A stretch of 64,000 bases of DNA from Morchella semilibera (lineage: Eukaryota > Ascomycota > Pezizomycetes > Pezizales > Morchellaceae), in contig WBVU01000011.1 of the NCBI GenBank assembly GCA_009192285.1, positions 2,007,178 to 2,071,177 of the forward strand. Reading direction: 5' to 3'. Positions within the stretch are counted from its first letter, which is position 1. Each line of letters begins with the position of its first letter. Below the pieces are notes generated by a model. It was not told the origin of the DNA. It saw only the letters and a program-made list of their open reading frames with translations, and made no database searches. Shown one piece after another: positions 39,501-52,186 of the stretch. A program made the position numbers and the translations under genes.

Positions 39501-42221
39501 GCGAGAGTGAGTACTCGGGCACGAGCAGGCGAATGGCTCGATGTGGGCTCAATGGCGGGGTCTGGATATGTGGCTCTATCTCCGGTAATTTCTCGCTAGA
39601 TGTTCCGGTAAACTTCGAGTCGTGATGTCCTTCGGCTCTGCTCACGTCAATGTTGATAGTCGGTGGCTGCGTCATGGCTACAGCAGGACTGGATTCAATC
39701 ACCATTTCCTCCCTTGCATGCATGGGAATCTCCATGGTAAGATCCATCTCGCCACCACCAGGCCGACTGATACCACCGCCGGCATTATTACTAGCCCCGA
39801 GATCCATATCCTCAAGTGCCATATTCACATCGTCCTCGCCCATTCCAAGCTCGTCCCCAAAATCTTCCAGGCCTCCGGGGTTGTTGTCAAAGAATGCGAA
39901 ATCGTCTTCCGTGATTGCGTGACCAAACATATCGTCGTCATCCATATCCCCTCCAAATAAATCAGCCTCTCCGGCTCCACTCGCGAGACCCCCGATTGTA
40001 ACAGCATCACTTTGTTTTCGCCCTGGTTCGGGAACTGGGTCAGTAACACCAGGGAGTTCGCCCGCCCAGTCTAGCTCCATTTCTGTAGGCACCACACTTA
40101 TGACTTCTGCGGAAACGGCCAGGGTGTTCGGCGCGCTTCCGGAACCCGTAGATCCTGGACCGCCCTGCCCACCCATTGATTGTGCCTGTTGCTGCCCACC
40201 TTCCGGAGGTGTTGGGTAAACACCCGGGTTCTTTTGCTCTAGTACCTTGAGCTTTGATTTGTCTTCCTTCGTATCCATAGGTTCTGGCTCCTGCTCCTGC
40301 TCCAGCTGTGCCTGTTCCTGTGCCTTGTCCTGGGTCTCCTTTTCTTCCCTCTCCGCTGCCTCCCTTTCGGCCTCCTCTTTGAGCTTGAGAGCTTTTTTCT
40401 CTTCCATTCGTGACTTGATAACACGGTCTCTATCTTCCCGGCCGTTGAGCCATTCCTCTGCCCAGTCCACTGCTGAGGGTGTGTCCCACCAATCCGCGCC
40501 AAGATCTTTTCGTGCTTTATGTATCTGCTTCCCATCTTCTGCGAATACCAGTGACGCGAGTGATAGCGACAAGCTTCCTGATGCAAACCGTGCATATTCT
40601 GGGTCAGTAAATATGCCTTTCCAGAACCCATCCTCGACCTCAGTAGAATCCTGGGTCTGGGCTTCATCAGCTACGGGAATAGTGTCATCCTCGCTGGCCT
40701 TCATAAATAGAAGAGCTTCTGGCCATATAACCTTCACCGCCATTCCCGTGCCGGGGAACTCCTTGAACGGTACCCAGATCTCAATTCTGCGCCAATTTCC
40801 CGTCTGGATTGCCTCCTCTAATATACTCACGGAATCTCCCCGCCATCCGCCACCTGGGACGGAAAGAATACCGCAGTCCTGTAGATATGACCGTACTGCG
40901 CACTTCCACTTTACCTCCTTTGCTGGGGTTTCAGTCTCCGTAACCGGCGCTGGGGGTAGTAATCGTCCCCATTCACCCCATGGTGCAATATATACATCTC
41001 TTCCGTCCAGACCCCCCTCTCCTATCCTTCGAGTCGTACACGACGATACCCGCCGAATTGCGGACTGAACCTCAGTATGTGGAATTATAAGTAGCGTTCC
41101 GGAGGTGGTTAGATATGCCTCCAATGCGACTACAGTGGGTCTTATAATCTCCGGTACCACAACAGGTATGCTAGGGAGTAGCTGTTGGTCCACCTTACCC
41201 GTCTCCTCCTTCTCGTCGCGCTCCTCTGGTATCGATACACGCAGTGATGCCGGCGAGACGAGTGTTCGAATGTTGAGCGGCGTGTAACCGTTCCCAGCGG
41301 CCATCTCAAAATGAAGGGATAGTAGTACAGCGGTGATGAAGCGCTTGTAGGCGGCGAACTGGTCTTCTGCTGGGGGAGCGTCCTCAGGAGCTCCGTCGTC
41401 AGTGAGATCGATCGCGGCAGGTGTGCTGTGGGATGATGGAGGGAACATCCCGGACATGGGAGTTGGCGGAAAGCCTGGTGTAGCAGGACGCGAGGACGAG
41501 GAATGAAATGTCGCTGTATGTGGGGGTTGAGGGGGTGCTAAGGTGGATGCGAGGAAAGTTCCGGATGTCGATTCTAGACAACTATGATTAGCATTGTTTT
41601 TGCGAGGTAGAAAGGTAGATACGTATTTAGGATACCTCGAAGACCCCATTCATCGCGAAGTCTGGCGTCGATTCTTTTCCATTTACCACTAGTCTCCTCC
41701 TCTGCAATCTGGGCCTGTACCTCCCCCTCCATGCTATCATCTCCGCAAGCATCTTTACCGTTGCCAGCGCCTCCGTTGGCGGTATTACCAGACGGTGATG
41801 GGAACCCTTCTATCTGGAATAACCACAGTGTCACGCTGTCGCGATCGGCATAAACGATGTTTCCTTCTGTGCGGAGAGTACGTTCGGCGTGACGGAGGAC
41901 GTTCGTTGTGTGGCGGTTTAATGACGCGGGGAGGAGTTTTGGTTGCGATTGTGTTGGTGAGGGTTGTGGTTGTGGTTGTGGTTGTAACGGCTGTGGGGGT
42001 TGTGGTTGTGGTTGGTTATCGTCTGAAGGGCGGTAGAGGGTGTAGGGTATTCGAGAGAGGTTCTCCTGTCGTTATTGCTACGGGTTAACACCATCATGGA
42101 CGATTGCGCGGGGAGGGGGTGGGCGGGGGTGGGGGGGTGGGAAGGGAAGCGGAAATGGGGGGGGGGGGGGAGGATGTACGATCTTGAGAACGTTCGTTAG
42201 ACAGGTTTCGGGGGATTCCAT
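36588..42221 (-). CDS. MED13: Mediator of RNA polymerase II transcription subunit 13
   Basis: Med13 (yeast Srb9/Ssn2) is the largest subunit of the nuclear CDK8 kinase module, which docks the kinase on core Mediator. Exons on the minus strand: 42221-42180, 42065-41636, 41573-37666, 37565-36588. Introns of 114, 62 and 100 bp all have GT..AG ends, and the joined frame gives 1785 residues. Exon 1 (14 codons) reads MESPETCLTNVLKI, the hallmark Med13 N-terminus, and continues as ENLSRIPYTLYRPSDDN. A QP-rich insert follows, then VTLWLFQ. A long acidic, disordered middle comes next. The family motif SPITFTPKIE..APGGRYFLP lies near residue 885. The MID-like core LRFWETFGFGPCSGQKNVIG is near 1265. The PIWI-like C-terminus has YENSILHVAYAQSLDERW and SYCLGRKG. 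Length is normal for filamentous fungi. The next gene upstream, the phytochrome, lies 3.6 kb away on the same strand. Confidence 0.95.
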
Positions 42222-45200
42222 GCTTCTGTTCCCGAGGTCTTTGGGGTGCTATGATCCCCTGACCGTGATGTTTGCGAGTGATGGTGGTGGTTCGCGGCAA
42301 GGATGTTCCGAGAAGGTTATTATTATTGTTGTTTTGTAGTATCTGTATTCGCGGTATACTGGCAATAGCGTGGTAGCTGATAGTAGAGGTAATAATGTTG
42401 ATATCCACAGCTATAATATTCTTCTATGGCGGCAGTAATGGTGGGATGCTGTAATAGTAGTTGAGTTTGAGGTAGTAGTAGTATGTATGCAATGGGTATG
42501 AGGCTGCTGCAAGTTTTTAGTCGTACAAGCACAAGTGTCTCTCAACCACGACCTTATTCGAGGATCGATGTGTAGGGATCACCGCCTTGGGATGGAACAG
42601 AGTGAGGGAGGGGGCGGTAGGGTGTATGGAGGTGCAGAAGAGCGCTGTCAGGCAACCGGTATTTTGGTTGTTGAGGGGCGCGTTGCTTGATCGTGGTGAA
42701 TGATATTATGGTGACTGGTGATGTATGATTATTATCTCTTTTTTTTCCCTCTTTCTTTCTTTTTTTAAAAACCTCCTCCTCTTGTTATTGTTTTTCACTC
42801 TTTCTCGAGGTCTGTTGGAAAATGTCACGCCTCCTCTTCCTTCCTCTCTTCCGAGTTTAACTTCCCCAGATTTGAGGCTCTGCAATTCCTTCTTCGGCTT
42901 GGGATGTACCGATTCGATGCTAATAAGTATGTGTTACACTCTCTGTGCGCTGCTGGGTGTATTGTAATTGGAACCAGAACCTCGCTATCAATCACGGTCA
43001 ATCGCGTCTTCTCTCAAGAGGTTTCTGCTTTGAAATCCAATACTCGGGAAATGCGCGTGTGGATATATATGCTTCTCCCAGAGTGGGCTAGGAGTCAACT
43101 TAAAAGTCAAGCTATAGACAGGTTCGTTCTCTAGTGTCGCGATAGCAGGGTATAACCTCAAATGCAGTGGCCACAGCAATATTCGTAGTAGCAGTAGTAG
43201 CGGCAGTAGAAGTAAATGTAGTGGTAGCAGTAAAAGTAGTATTTGTAATAGTATCAATAGCAGTAGCAGTAGCAGTAGTAATAGTAGTTGTGGAATATCC
43301 GCCAATGACTCCCGTGAACATTTTGTACTCTCCCCCGGCACCGTAGAATCAATAAGACGCGGCAAACAACTGTAGTGGCCGTTGGAGTACTATTGACGGG
43401 AACTGTATATCATCGGCGGTGCAGTAGCACATTCTCCCTTCCCACCGGGCAAGTGCTCGTTGAGATGCCTCTACACGGAGAGGTGTGGTGTGTGAGTGTC
43501 GTGGGAGAGGTCAGATCAGGGAGTTTTCTGGGTGTGAGGGGGTTTCCTCCTCTTCTTCACGAGTTCCCCAAGGCCGCGCAGCGTGGATAAAAAAAAGAAA
43601 ATGAACGTTGAGTAAGGAAGGATCTCCAGGAGTGGCCCAATAGAGTAAATCAGTTGGGGAAGTATCTATGTATATCTACTACACACGATACTGAAGAAAA
43701 GGATGTGGGCTGGCCTATGCAGATTGTATGTATGCATGTATGTAGTGATAAGTGGTTCGGTGTTGACCAACAAAAAAGAAGCGGCGGCGGCCCAGTTTTC
43801 CCCAAGCAAACCCACGAAGCGAAGGCTGACTGGCGGCCCAGACTTTCCACAGGGCTAGGGAAAATCCCTTTCCCCTCCCCCCCATGTCACGGAGCCGCGC
43901 TTTCCCCAGAGGTGGAGGTAAAAAGAAAAGTGTGGGTGGGCATGTGCTGTATTATACGCTGTAATACACCCCTGAAAGAACGTCACATTATTACCCGTCT
44001 GGCGGTACTGAACTTACCAGTAGTTACTGGCTTGTGTCAGGAGGACAAACGTCCAATATCATCGTCTCCGACAAAGCACGAGTGGAATGTATCACTTGTA
44101 GCTGGCTGGCTAGCTAGTTAGTGGGAACAGCATCGCCGTTCGTTTATCCAATGGAGCCCAGGAAGATCTTGAGTAGCATTCTAAACGCACCTCAAGATCG
44201 CGCCAAATATTTAAGTAGCACATACTTATGTATACATGTAGGTAGCTATACTACCCGGACAATGGAACCGATATTATATGATTGAAAACACTGGTGCTAA
44301 TATTCGAAATACCTAGATCAAGGGTTTGAAACGCAACTACAGGTAGTAGGTACACCGTCAGGGCTCCACAACGGATAATCTTGGCTACATGTAGTAAAAG
44401 AAGCACTAGCACTCTAGCTCTATGGATTATAGAACCAAGTTGGACTTTCGAGAAAATATTAGGGTTCAGGGTGAGAGCTCCTCCAAGCTCACGGGTACTC
44501 TACACCACTGCGAGGAGGACGTGTGGTCAAGTCACATTATGTCACTCAGTCGTTTCTGTGTCACCATAAGCTCGAGATTGGTATTACTCCTAGCTACAGG
44601 CACTAGGGCTCAAGTCCCTTTTGGAGAAACAAATCTTTCTTCCTACCAACAAATGCTGTTTTTCCAGTAACAATTAGCCTAGGCACTATCAACGTTATGC
44701 TAGTGCCGCCACTAGATATCCCAACTTCCAGTCCAGTGAAGCTCGCCGTATTCCCGTAGCACCTCCTCCTGTCATGGTCAACACCGATGATTCTTGGATA
44801 TCAGGATGCGTACGACATGCAGCTTATGAGCAGGGGGGAAATCGATAAATCTCTCATTAAGAAGGGGGTTACTACATAACGAAGGTAAAACTTACATAGT
44901 TAACTTCACATAGACACTCGGGCGTGGCCTTTGTGAGGAAAAATATGAGTGGGGCGTTGTAATTGTTGTAGCAAAGAAGTTGTATACTGGTAGCTGTTGT
45001 GTGTGTGTGGGGGGGGGGGGGCAGGCGACACTGGGTTAACTGAGAAGATTACTACAGGTTATATCAGCGATAATCTACTATTTAGAAACACAAAAGGCAA
45101 GTAGTAGAATATGAAATTTGGCCGAAGAGCTCTCCCTTGTCAACTCTTAGGTTTGGCGAGATACGATGAAATGCATTGGTCCCAACTAGCGGTTTAAAAG

Positions 45201-45808
45201 GGGATTATTTCGGACATAGGCTGTCACTCGACCACGTGAACTACCTGATCTTTGTTATAATTCATCCATGCTTTGTTATTATTATTGTCAATTCATTACA
45301 TACGACGATGTTTGGTTGAGGATAAAACTTGATTTAATTAAATGCACGCTTTATCTACCCGCTAGCCCCTATTCCCATCTTTACTCTAATCCCAATAACT
45401 TTCCCTTCATATACCCAATTGCTCCTGCGTGTTATAAAAGAACAAATTAACAAAATTAGCGCTAAAATGCTCCTGTCTCCAAATGATAAATAAGATATTC
45501 TAAACCCTGGTTTTGAGAAATGGAAAAGAAAAAAGAAGAAAGAGAAAAAAAAAGCGCTTGGAAACTGGCAAGAGCCCCAGCTATTTCAAACCTGGGCTAT
45601 TCCTGTGGCGTGTAATAATAAAATATAGACCAAGGCGAGAAGTCTATATAAAGGATATATTGAGACTACCCATCCATATCCGGAATTTACTCATATGTGT
45701 GTAGACTCCGGGGGGTATCCAAGGTGTCATAGGAAGGCTTGCAGGTTGCCATACCCCAGGTTTCGGGCCTTGGGGATCTTATTTTTAGGAGTTGCAGCTA
45801 ATTCCTGG
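42222..45808. other. Intergenic between Med13 and phytochrome
   Basis: About 3.6 kb that must hold the Med13 promoter (next to 42221) and the phytochrome 3' end (next to 45808). It contains an AGT/AGC trinucleotide tract at about 43180-43290, TACATGTA at about 44233 and 44388, and a G run near 45010. Open frames such as 43654-44121 (155 codons) have no recognisable domain and I do not call them genes. Confidence 0.6.
43180..43290 (+). repeat. Imperfect AGT/AGC trinucleotide tract
   Basis: About 110 bp of interrupted GTAGTA/GCAGTA units. It creates Thr- or Leu-rich open frames on the minus strand that are artefacts of the repeat. It lies about 1 kb upstream of the Med13 start. Confidence 0.8.
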
Positions 45809-48800
45809 TTATGAGGTAGCTCCATCCAGCTCGAGCTTTGGGCTGTCCACTTCTTCTGGTGATCCTAAAAACCAGCCTCCACGCTCCCATGCTCCTGGTT
45901 GATATGCAGAAGCTTTCCTTACTTCCGTGTTTTGGATTCCTTCCATCAGGGTCTGCAATCGCCTGAAGTCCACGGGCTTTAATATCCACCCATCAAACCC
46001 AAGCTCCATATATTCTTTGCGTCTCTCTTCAACAAGCGAAGCAGAAACTGCAAATATCGGGACACGGCCGTTATGTAAATGTTTTTGTGGAATACCGCGC
46101 GCTGTATCTGATAACTCGTGGGAACGTATTTGGGTAGTAGAAGTCCCTCCATCCATGATGGGCATCTTTCATACCTGTTAATATCTTATTCCTCATAAAA
46201 GAGGAAACACTAACCTGCATATCCATCAACACAATATCATACTCTTCCCCAGTTTTCATGAATGTATCCGCACATTCGGCTCCATTAACTGTAAGGCAAA
46301 CTTCGTGTCCAAGCTTTTCCATGCGCTTTCTAATGATTTTGCTATTTATAGGGTCATCCTCCGCGACTAGGACCTTAAACTTCGCTACAATGTCTTTTAC
46401 GTGTCCTTTATCATTCATAATTCGTGCAGACGATTTGACAGATGGTGCACCGGGAGGAGGCTCGCTACTAGGGGCCGATGGCCCCTCATCTGGCATCCGA
46501 ACAGCTCTTAGAGGTACTGCTGACCCTTCTATAGCCTCTTGACCAGGCTGAGATTGTGGATTTGTAATTAGAAGGCTGGATGAGCCTGATGGGGATGAAC
46601 TCCGTGGGCTCTTCGGGCCTCCAATAACTGTCTTCATTAATAGAGGCCTAGACGTGCCTGGCCGGGATGTGGTGGGGGTTTCGTTTGGGTTCGAGCTTAA
46701 GTGTGGGCTCGATATTGCGTGAACCAGCCTGTCAATCTCGCTGCGCCCGCTGCTCTGGGAGCCCAAACTCTTCATGCTACCCGTGCTGTTCTTTCTTTCC
46801 ATACTCATAGTTTGCCTTTGAGGCGGCGAATCTACCAGCAGTAGCTCACTTGAGTTCTGGTCTAACAACGGCGGTGTCGCGCATTGGGGTTGCGGTGATG
46901 GGTCTCTAATAGGCGTTGGCGGAGAACCCGATTCTACCTCCTCTTTCTCAGGGGGTAATGTGAATGGAAGGCTTATTGTGAAGCGAGAGCCTGTTCCTTC
47001 CTCAGATTTTAGTCTCAGCTGCCCATTCATATTCCTAATGGTTCTGGCAACTACTGCCAATCCAAGCCCTAGCATCTTCTGTCCCGGGATCTTTGAAAGC
47101 CCGTCAAGAGTTTGATCAACGCGGGGCTTGTTAGGCATAGTCTCTATGCCCATGGAGGATTTTGAATCCTGCTCGTCCTCTGTCTGCACCTGCTCAAATT
47201 CCCGGAAAAGCAAATCAAGCTTTTCGGCCGACATACCGGCCCCAGTATCCTGAATAGCGATCTCAATCTGACATCGATCTTCGCCCACGCTAGGCATCCA
47301 TGCTTCGATTTTGACGCCACCTTGATCGGTGTACTTAATCGCATTTCCAGTGAGGTTAGAAAGGGTTTGACGTAACCTTGATTGATCGCCCTTAACGAAC
47401 TTTGGTAATCCAGGATATTCGACAATGTCTAAAGTAATCCTTTTCCGTTCAGCATCCGATCTAAAAATTGATGTTGCCTCGTTGATAGTGTTGGAGAGAT
47501 TAAAAATTTCATCCATGACTAGATCTTGCCCTTCCTCTGTCCTTGTAAGGTCCAAAAGATCATTGATAACATAGATCAAGGATTTTGAAGCAGTGTGTGA
47601 CCTCGTCAAGTTGTCTCTAGTTTCGGTGTCGAGGGGACTCTCAAGGGCGATTTCAAGGTAGTTGATTATGGCATTCAAAGGAGTTCGGACTAAACTTCAT
47701 TTTCAGTATTTAAACCAACAGCTTAGAGATTGAGGTGTGTATACCTTCATGAGACGCATTGGCCAATAATAATTTTGTCAATTGGCTTTTTTGCAAAGCG
47801 GCCTCTTTCTGTCGCCAAACCTCGATAAACTTCCCGTAGACCAAGCATAGTACAGCCGCCGTCTCGACTACTCGCCACCATAGATGTTATTTAATGAGCC
47901 ATTAAAATTGCCCAAAAGATTGTTGCACAATATAGGATCGAAGTGGCTCACCTTGCTCTTCCGTCCATTCCCGACTTTTCCCTACAACTGTCTCGCTCCA
48001 TATCTTAAAGCTTTGTCTTGGTTCTAAGTACCCTTGGGTGCCCTCTCTCAAGGTCTTTTCATAGGGATTCCCAGCCCAGTTTACTTGCCTTAATTGCCCT
48101 TTCCGGAAGAACACAATGAAGTCATCCCCCCCAATGCTCAAGGGCACTAATAGCAACCCAGCGATTTCAGAAAACCCCGGTGCATAGTTTAGGTCTGGGA
48201 AGTCCATAGAAAGATCCTGAGAAGTGACAATAGAAGTGAAGAGACGTATGCGTAGGTACTCCACCAAAGCTAATGCTTCTTGAGAATGCTGTAGAGTGCC
48301 GAGGACTTTAGTTTCCTCCCTTATCGATAGCAGCCCAAAATCAGCATCGAATAGTTTCAATAGGTCGTCAGAGCTTGCGACGATATATCCTCCGGGATTT
48401 TGCTCTGTCGGGACTGTGTTGATTAACTTTCGTGCTTGGAGTCTTGATGCATAACTCAACCGCTCAATGTTTCTACTCATTGTCTCTCCAATAAGCCTGC
48501 ACATTTTCCGAATTGGGAAACTAACTCTCATCCCCTTCTGCCCATAAGTATGGCAAGAAACAAGGCCCCACAACTGGTCGAAAGCTGTGATAGAGATGCT
48601 CATACTTGCTCGTACAGACATATTTTTTAGGTATTTCAGATGTATCGGGCTCATAGCTCGGAGGTAGGAATGAGTCATATCCAAGGGCTTATCCAAAAAC
48701 TCCTTGCTTTTGCACACGAGTCTTGCAGTCTCTTGGTCCCTGTCATATAAGAGGCGCACTTTGTTGATTCGGTAAAGATCGCGCGCTTGCTTAGGAATAT

Positions 48801-50457
48801 CTGAAGCTGGAAAATTAAGGCCCTTGTAAAGGTCCTTGGTAGCCCTTGGGTCAACAAGTTCAGTAACTACCCGTCCATTCCAGCTTTCGTCAAACTGGTA
48901 GATCATTACACGATGAAAACCCGTCAACTCCTTCACGACACCTACAGCAATCTTTAAAAATGCATCAAGATTTGTAGCCGATGATAGTTGATCTTTCGAG
49001 GGGCATCATATCAGTAAATATAACTAGGAAAAAAAAGGAAGGAAAAAAAAAAAAAAAGACAGAATCCTGATAATTCATATAGTTACCCTGTATTTGGCTC
49101 ATAAGGTTGAAAACCTCCATTGTTGCAGCCTGACCTCTCCGTTTTCTGGCACGACGTAGTACCCGAAGTGGCCTGCTCATACACAGTGTACTTTCCAAAA
49201 AATCTTGCTCCGATGGGTTCGAACCTAATGTGTCCTCTGGAGCACCAAAAACTTCATCTTCCGGGTTAAATAAAGGAAAAAGCTGGTCATCCTCAAGCTC
49301 AAACTCGCATACTATCAAATCTGGATCAGCTTCCGTTATGTGGATTGCACACCAGACTTTAATTCTTGTCGAGTCAGGCGCCGTGATAACTAGTGGGAAG
49401 ACTTCTGGGCCTGAATTTGGCAAGTCGGAAGAGTCGTCCCGGACAAAATCTAGATGTTCGTATAGATTTTCCGCCTGCTCCTCAGACAGGATGTTGCAAA
49501 AGTCGCTCAGTGAGAATAGGTCTGCCGGTGAGTATCCAATCAATAGCTGGGAGTTCTGTTCTTTACCTTAGTGACTTAAATTTCCACCTGCATCTGCAAA
49601 GGTTCCGATGGAGAACAAACCTCACTAACAATCTTGACATCTAGTGCGCCACTTTCATCCTCCCGCAATGCTACCAGCGCCCCAAATCCCTGGACAGCCC
49701 CGGGAATGTGAATAGGCTCATCCTCGCATCGTTGCAAGGTCTCAGCCCCAGAAACCCCAGTAACAACTGCATGGCCGTCCTTTGTCATCTTGTACTTAAA
49801 CCTAGCAGTGATAAAGGTTTCCCTCTCAGTCTTTTCTACTACTTTATTTCCTCTACCACCAAAAAAAATTCCATTACTTCTGGGCTCTTCATCTTCATCC
49901 TCATCCTCCTCGCCATTTACGGCTAAGTTTTGTGCTATAGACCCCATAGATCGCTTTCTGTCTGATCCCCCATCAGATATGTCCTTGAGCGAGATGACCG
50001 AGGCACGTCTGTGTCCTGAAAACCCTCGAGGAGACTTTGAATGATTCCTGCTATGTATTCCACGACCAAGGGATGCTTCATCTCCTAGTGCCACTCCACC
50101 AGAAACAGAACCTGTCGTACTGTCGTTTGAACCCCAGAAGTTACTCGGCGATGTAGGCCTGGGTTGAGCTGGGTGCGATACGTTGACAACTGATCTAATA
50201 GGATATACTAGATCTGCAACATCCGGAGAAAGAGGCCCGAAGTCACTACTGGGTCCTGTGGTGGATGATGCTGCTGGGGAGACAGGTCCCGGGCTTTGGA
50301 AGTACGAAGGAAACGAATCCGGCGGTGAACGTCCTCGTTTTTTTGGCGAGCCAGTACTGTTACGACCTTCCTCGGAGTCTGTTTTTGAAGAAACTAAACC
50401 GAATTTTAGTGATGCGCCGTCGCTCCGATTATGATTGTAGGTCGTCATCTCGGACAT
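45809..50457 (-). CDS. phy: Fungal phytochrome hybrid histidine kinase
   Basis: Red/far-red photoreceptor that binds a linear tetrapyrrole and signals by phosphorelay, in cytosol and nucleus. Exons (minus): 50457-49621, 49555-49087, 48992-47952, 47867-47745, 47689-46215, 46165-45809. Introns of 65, 94, 84, 55 and 49 bp are GT..AG, and the joined frame gives 1433 residues. Residues 1-230 are disordered and acidic. C244 in RCEDEPIHIPGAVQGFG is the chromophore-binding cysteine of fungal phytochromes, at the PAS start. The GAF domain has FPASDIPKQAR. The PHY domain keeps the tongue motif PRQSF. HisKA carries H822 in NASHEVRTPLN, which is rebuilt only when the 55-bp intron is removed. The HATPase has an N-box (GNAIKYT), DTGAG and GLGLA. 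The C-terminal receiver has EDD, D1313 in LMDMQMP (split from MDG by the last intron) and K1378 in LKPVD. Every catalytic residue looked for is present, so the enzyme is predicted functional. Confidence 0.96.
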
Positions 50458-51870
50458 CGGGAAAGCCCTGGGATTGTGTATCGATTCTCAAACACAATAT
50501 AGAAATCACTAGTTTTACTATGTGCGGAGGAGTTTATCTGGTAAATATGACTGTAATCGAGTATCGAAAAGGTACTTTTAGGTATAGTATAGAGAGTATA
50601 GTGAATGGATGTACAGAAGAGCTGGACTTCTGAGGCGTTGGAAAAGGTTGTATCTTACCAAGAACTTCCCCACTCTCCAATTGCGTCTTGTATGGCTGAG
50701 GCGTAACGCCGCAAGATGAACTTTAGTGACGGGTATCGGGTCCCCTTTTTTTTCCTTCTCCGTGCAGGATTTCCAGTACCTTGGTTGGGTAGTGTTTGGA
50801 TAAAGCCACAGTGGTTTGGGGGGTAGATACGAAAGGCTTGAGGGTTCTAGGGCTTCACGATGCTAGAACGAGCTATCGCCCGGAACTAAAAATATTAAAG
50901 CTAAAAAGAGGCTGCGGGCTGCCCTGGATTTCCGGTTCCAGTATCTGTGTCCTGTTTGGAAGTATGTCTGGGGAAGAATAGTTTTCTTGTCAAGTCTGGC
51001 GACAGCACAGTCCCCGGGTTGACACGAAAGCAATCAAACCCAATACAAACCCCGCGGTTCAGGAGATGCTCTTGGACACCTTCTGTGGACATTTCTACTG
51101 TAAAACCTAGAGGGCTAGGGATAGGAAACTCTTCGGCCAAATGATCCGCGAACATGATAGCCAGTCGTTTCCCCGGCTATACTTTATTGGGGGTGATCAC
51201 CCTTACCCCTACTAGGGCAGCGACTGGTGAGCACAAATCTCAGAGGTCTGAAAGGTGGTTTTCAGACAAGAAAAAAAAGAAATTACAAAAAAGGGTCTCA
51301 AAGCAGAAGGGAGGTGTCATGGCTAAGGGGTGTTGTTACCGTCCCTCTAGAATCCTTGGTAGAATTATTATATATTTTTATGGCCTCTTGAACATAGGGC
51401 GTGCTAATTCGAAAGCAAGGGTCTTGTTATTTCTACAAGGGCTAATACGTACAAGCGGCCTTTCCTGAGCCATTTAAATTCAAGGAAGCCTTAGGAATAT
51501 GCAACAAAAAGCCACCCAGCCCTTGTCTGCTTGCTCAAATTTAAATTCTCCCATACCTGATTAACATCGAATTTATATTCTACCATTCATGATTCATGAT
51601 GTGACGTCATAACGCCAAGGGGCTCACAAAATCTTTACCACTACGGGCACTCTATCGCTTGTAAATCTGTAAATCATGGGGCAAGGTAATGAATTCTCGT
51701 TAGTGTTAGGTACATGTATGTGCGTACAATAGATTTTCACGTTTCTCGGCCGTGCGGTAGATCTAGGGGAGTTGATCATTATCTGCTCCTGAAGATGTGC
51801 CTGAAGCATTTTTCGCCTCCGCGGGGGGGGGGGGGTTGTGGTGGTTTTGACCAAGGACAAAAGCTCTACA

Positions 51871-51995
51871 GTACCGCATTAGTTTAGTTCGTCTCGACGG
51901 CCGGTCACACAAGACGTTGGAATTCCCCTATTTGGCTGGAAAAGGGAACTTCGGCGTATTGTGTGACTGGCCGTCGAGACGAATTAATGCGATAC
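51871..51995. repeat. Inverted repeat with 35-40 bp arms (possible MITE or hairpin RNA)
   Basis: The left arm 51871-51910 and right arm 51961-51995 are complementary except for two transitions and a five-base insertion in the left arm, with a 50-bp loop. The shared core is GTCTCGACGGCC. Both mismatches are C/T changes that would still pair as G-U in RNA. A foldback transposable element or a transcribed hairpin are both possible. I cannot see clear target-site duplications. Confidence 0.8.
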
Positions 51996-52186
51996 TAGGT
52001 TTGCCTCCCACTCAGCGTACTGGGATACTGGGAAATGGTCAGAGCCTATCACCGCTGTCTATATTCATCTTATCGGATCCTTTCCAGAAAACAATCAAGC
52101 GGCATCCACACCCTTGAAACTAAGGTTAGGGCTTAAAAGGTTGCAGCAGACCCGGATATATTTCTGCACGAGTTACCCTGCATATT

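Noticed and set aside
40247-41068. 273-codon open frame on the plus strand opposite Med13
   Set aside because: It is antisense to the large Med13 exon and Ser-rich, as expected from reading acidic and Glu/Asp-rich codons backwards. It has no domain.
42094-42408. Open frame upstream of Med13 that at first looked like its first exon
   Set aside because: It lacks an ATG and its phase does not join the next exon. The frame at 42221-42180 gives the Med13 N-terminal motif in correct phase instead.
43112-43365. Leu-rich and Thr-rich minus-strand frames
   Set aside because: Both are translations of the AGT/AGC repeat in different frames.
43654-44121. 155-codon plus-strand frame upstream of Med13
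   Set aside because: No domain or conserved motif, mixed composition, nothing to separate it from chance.
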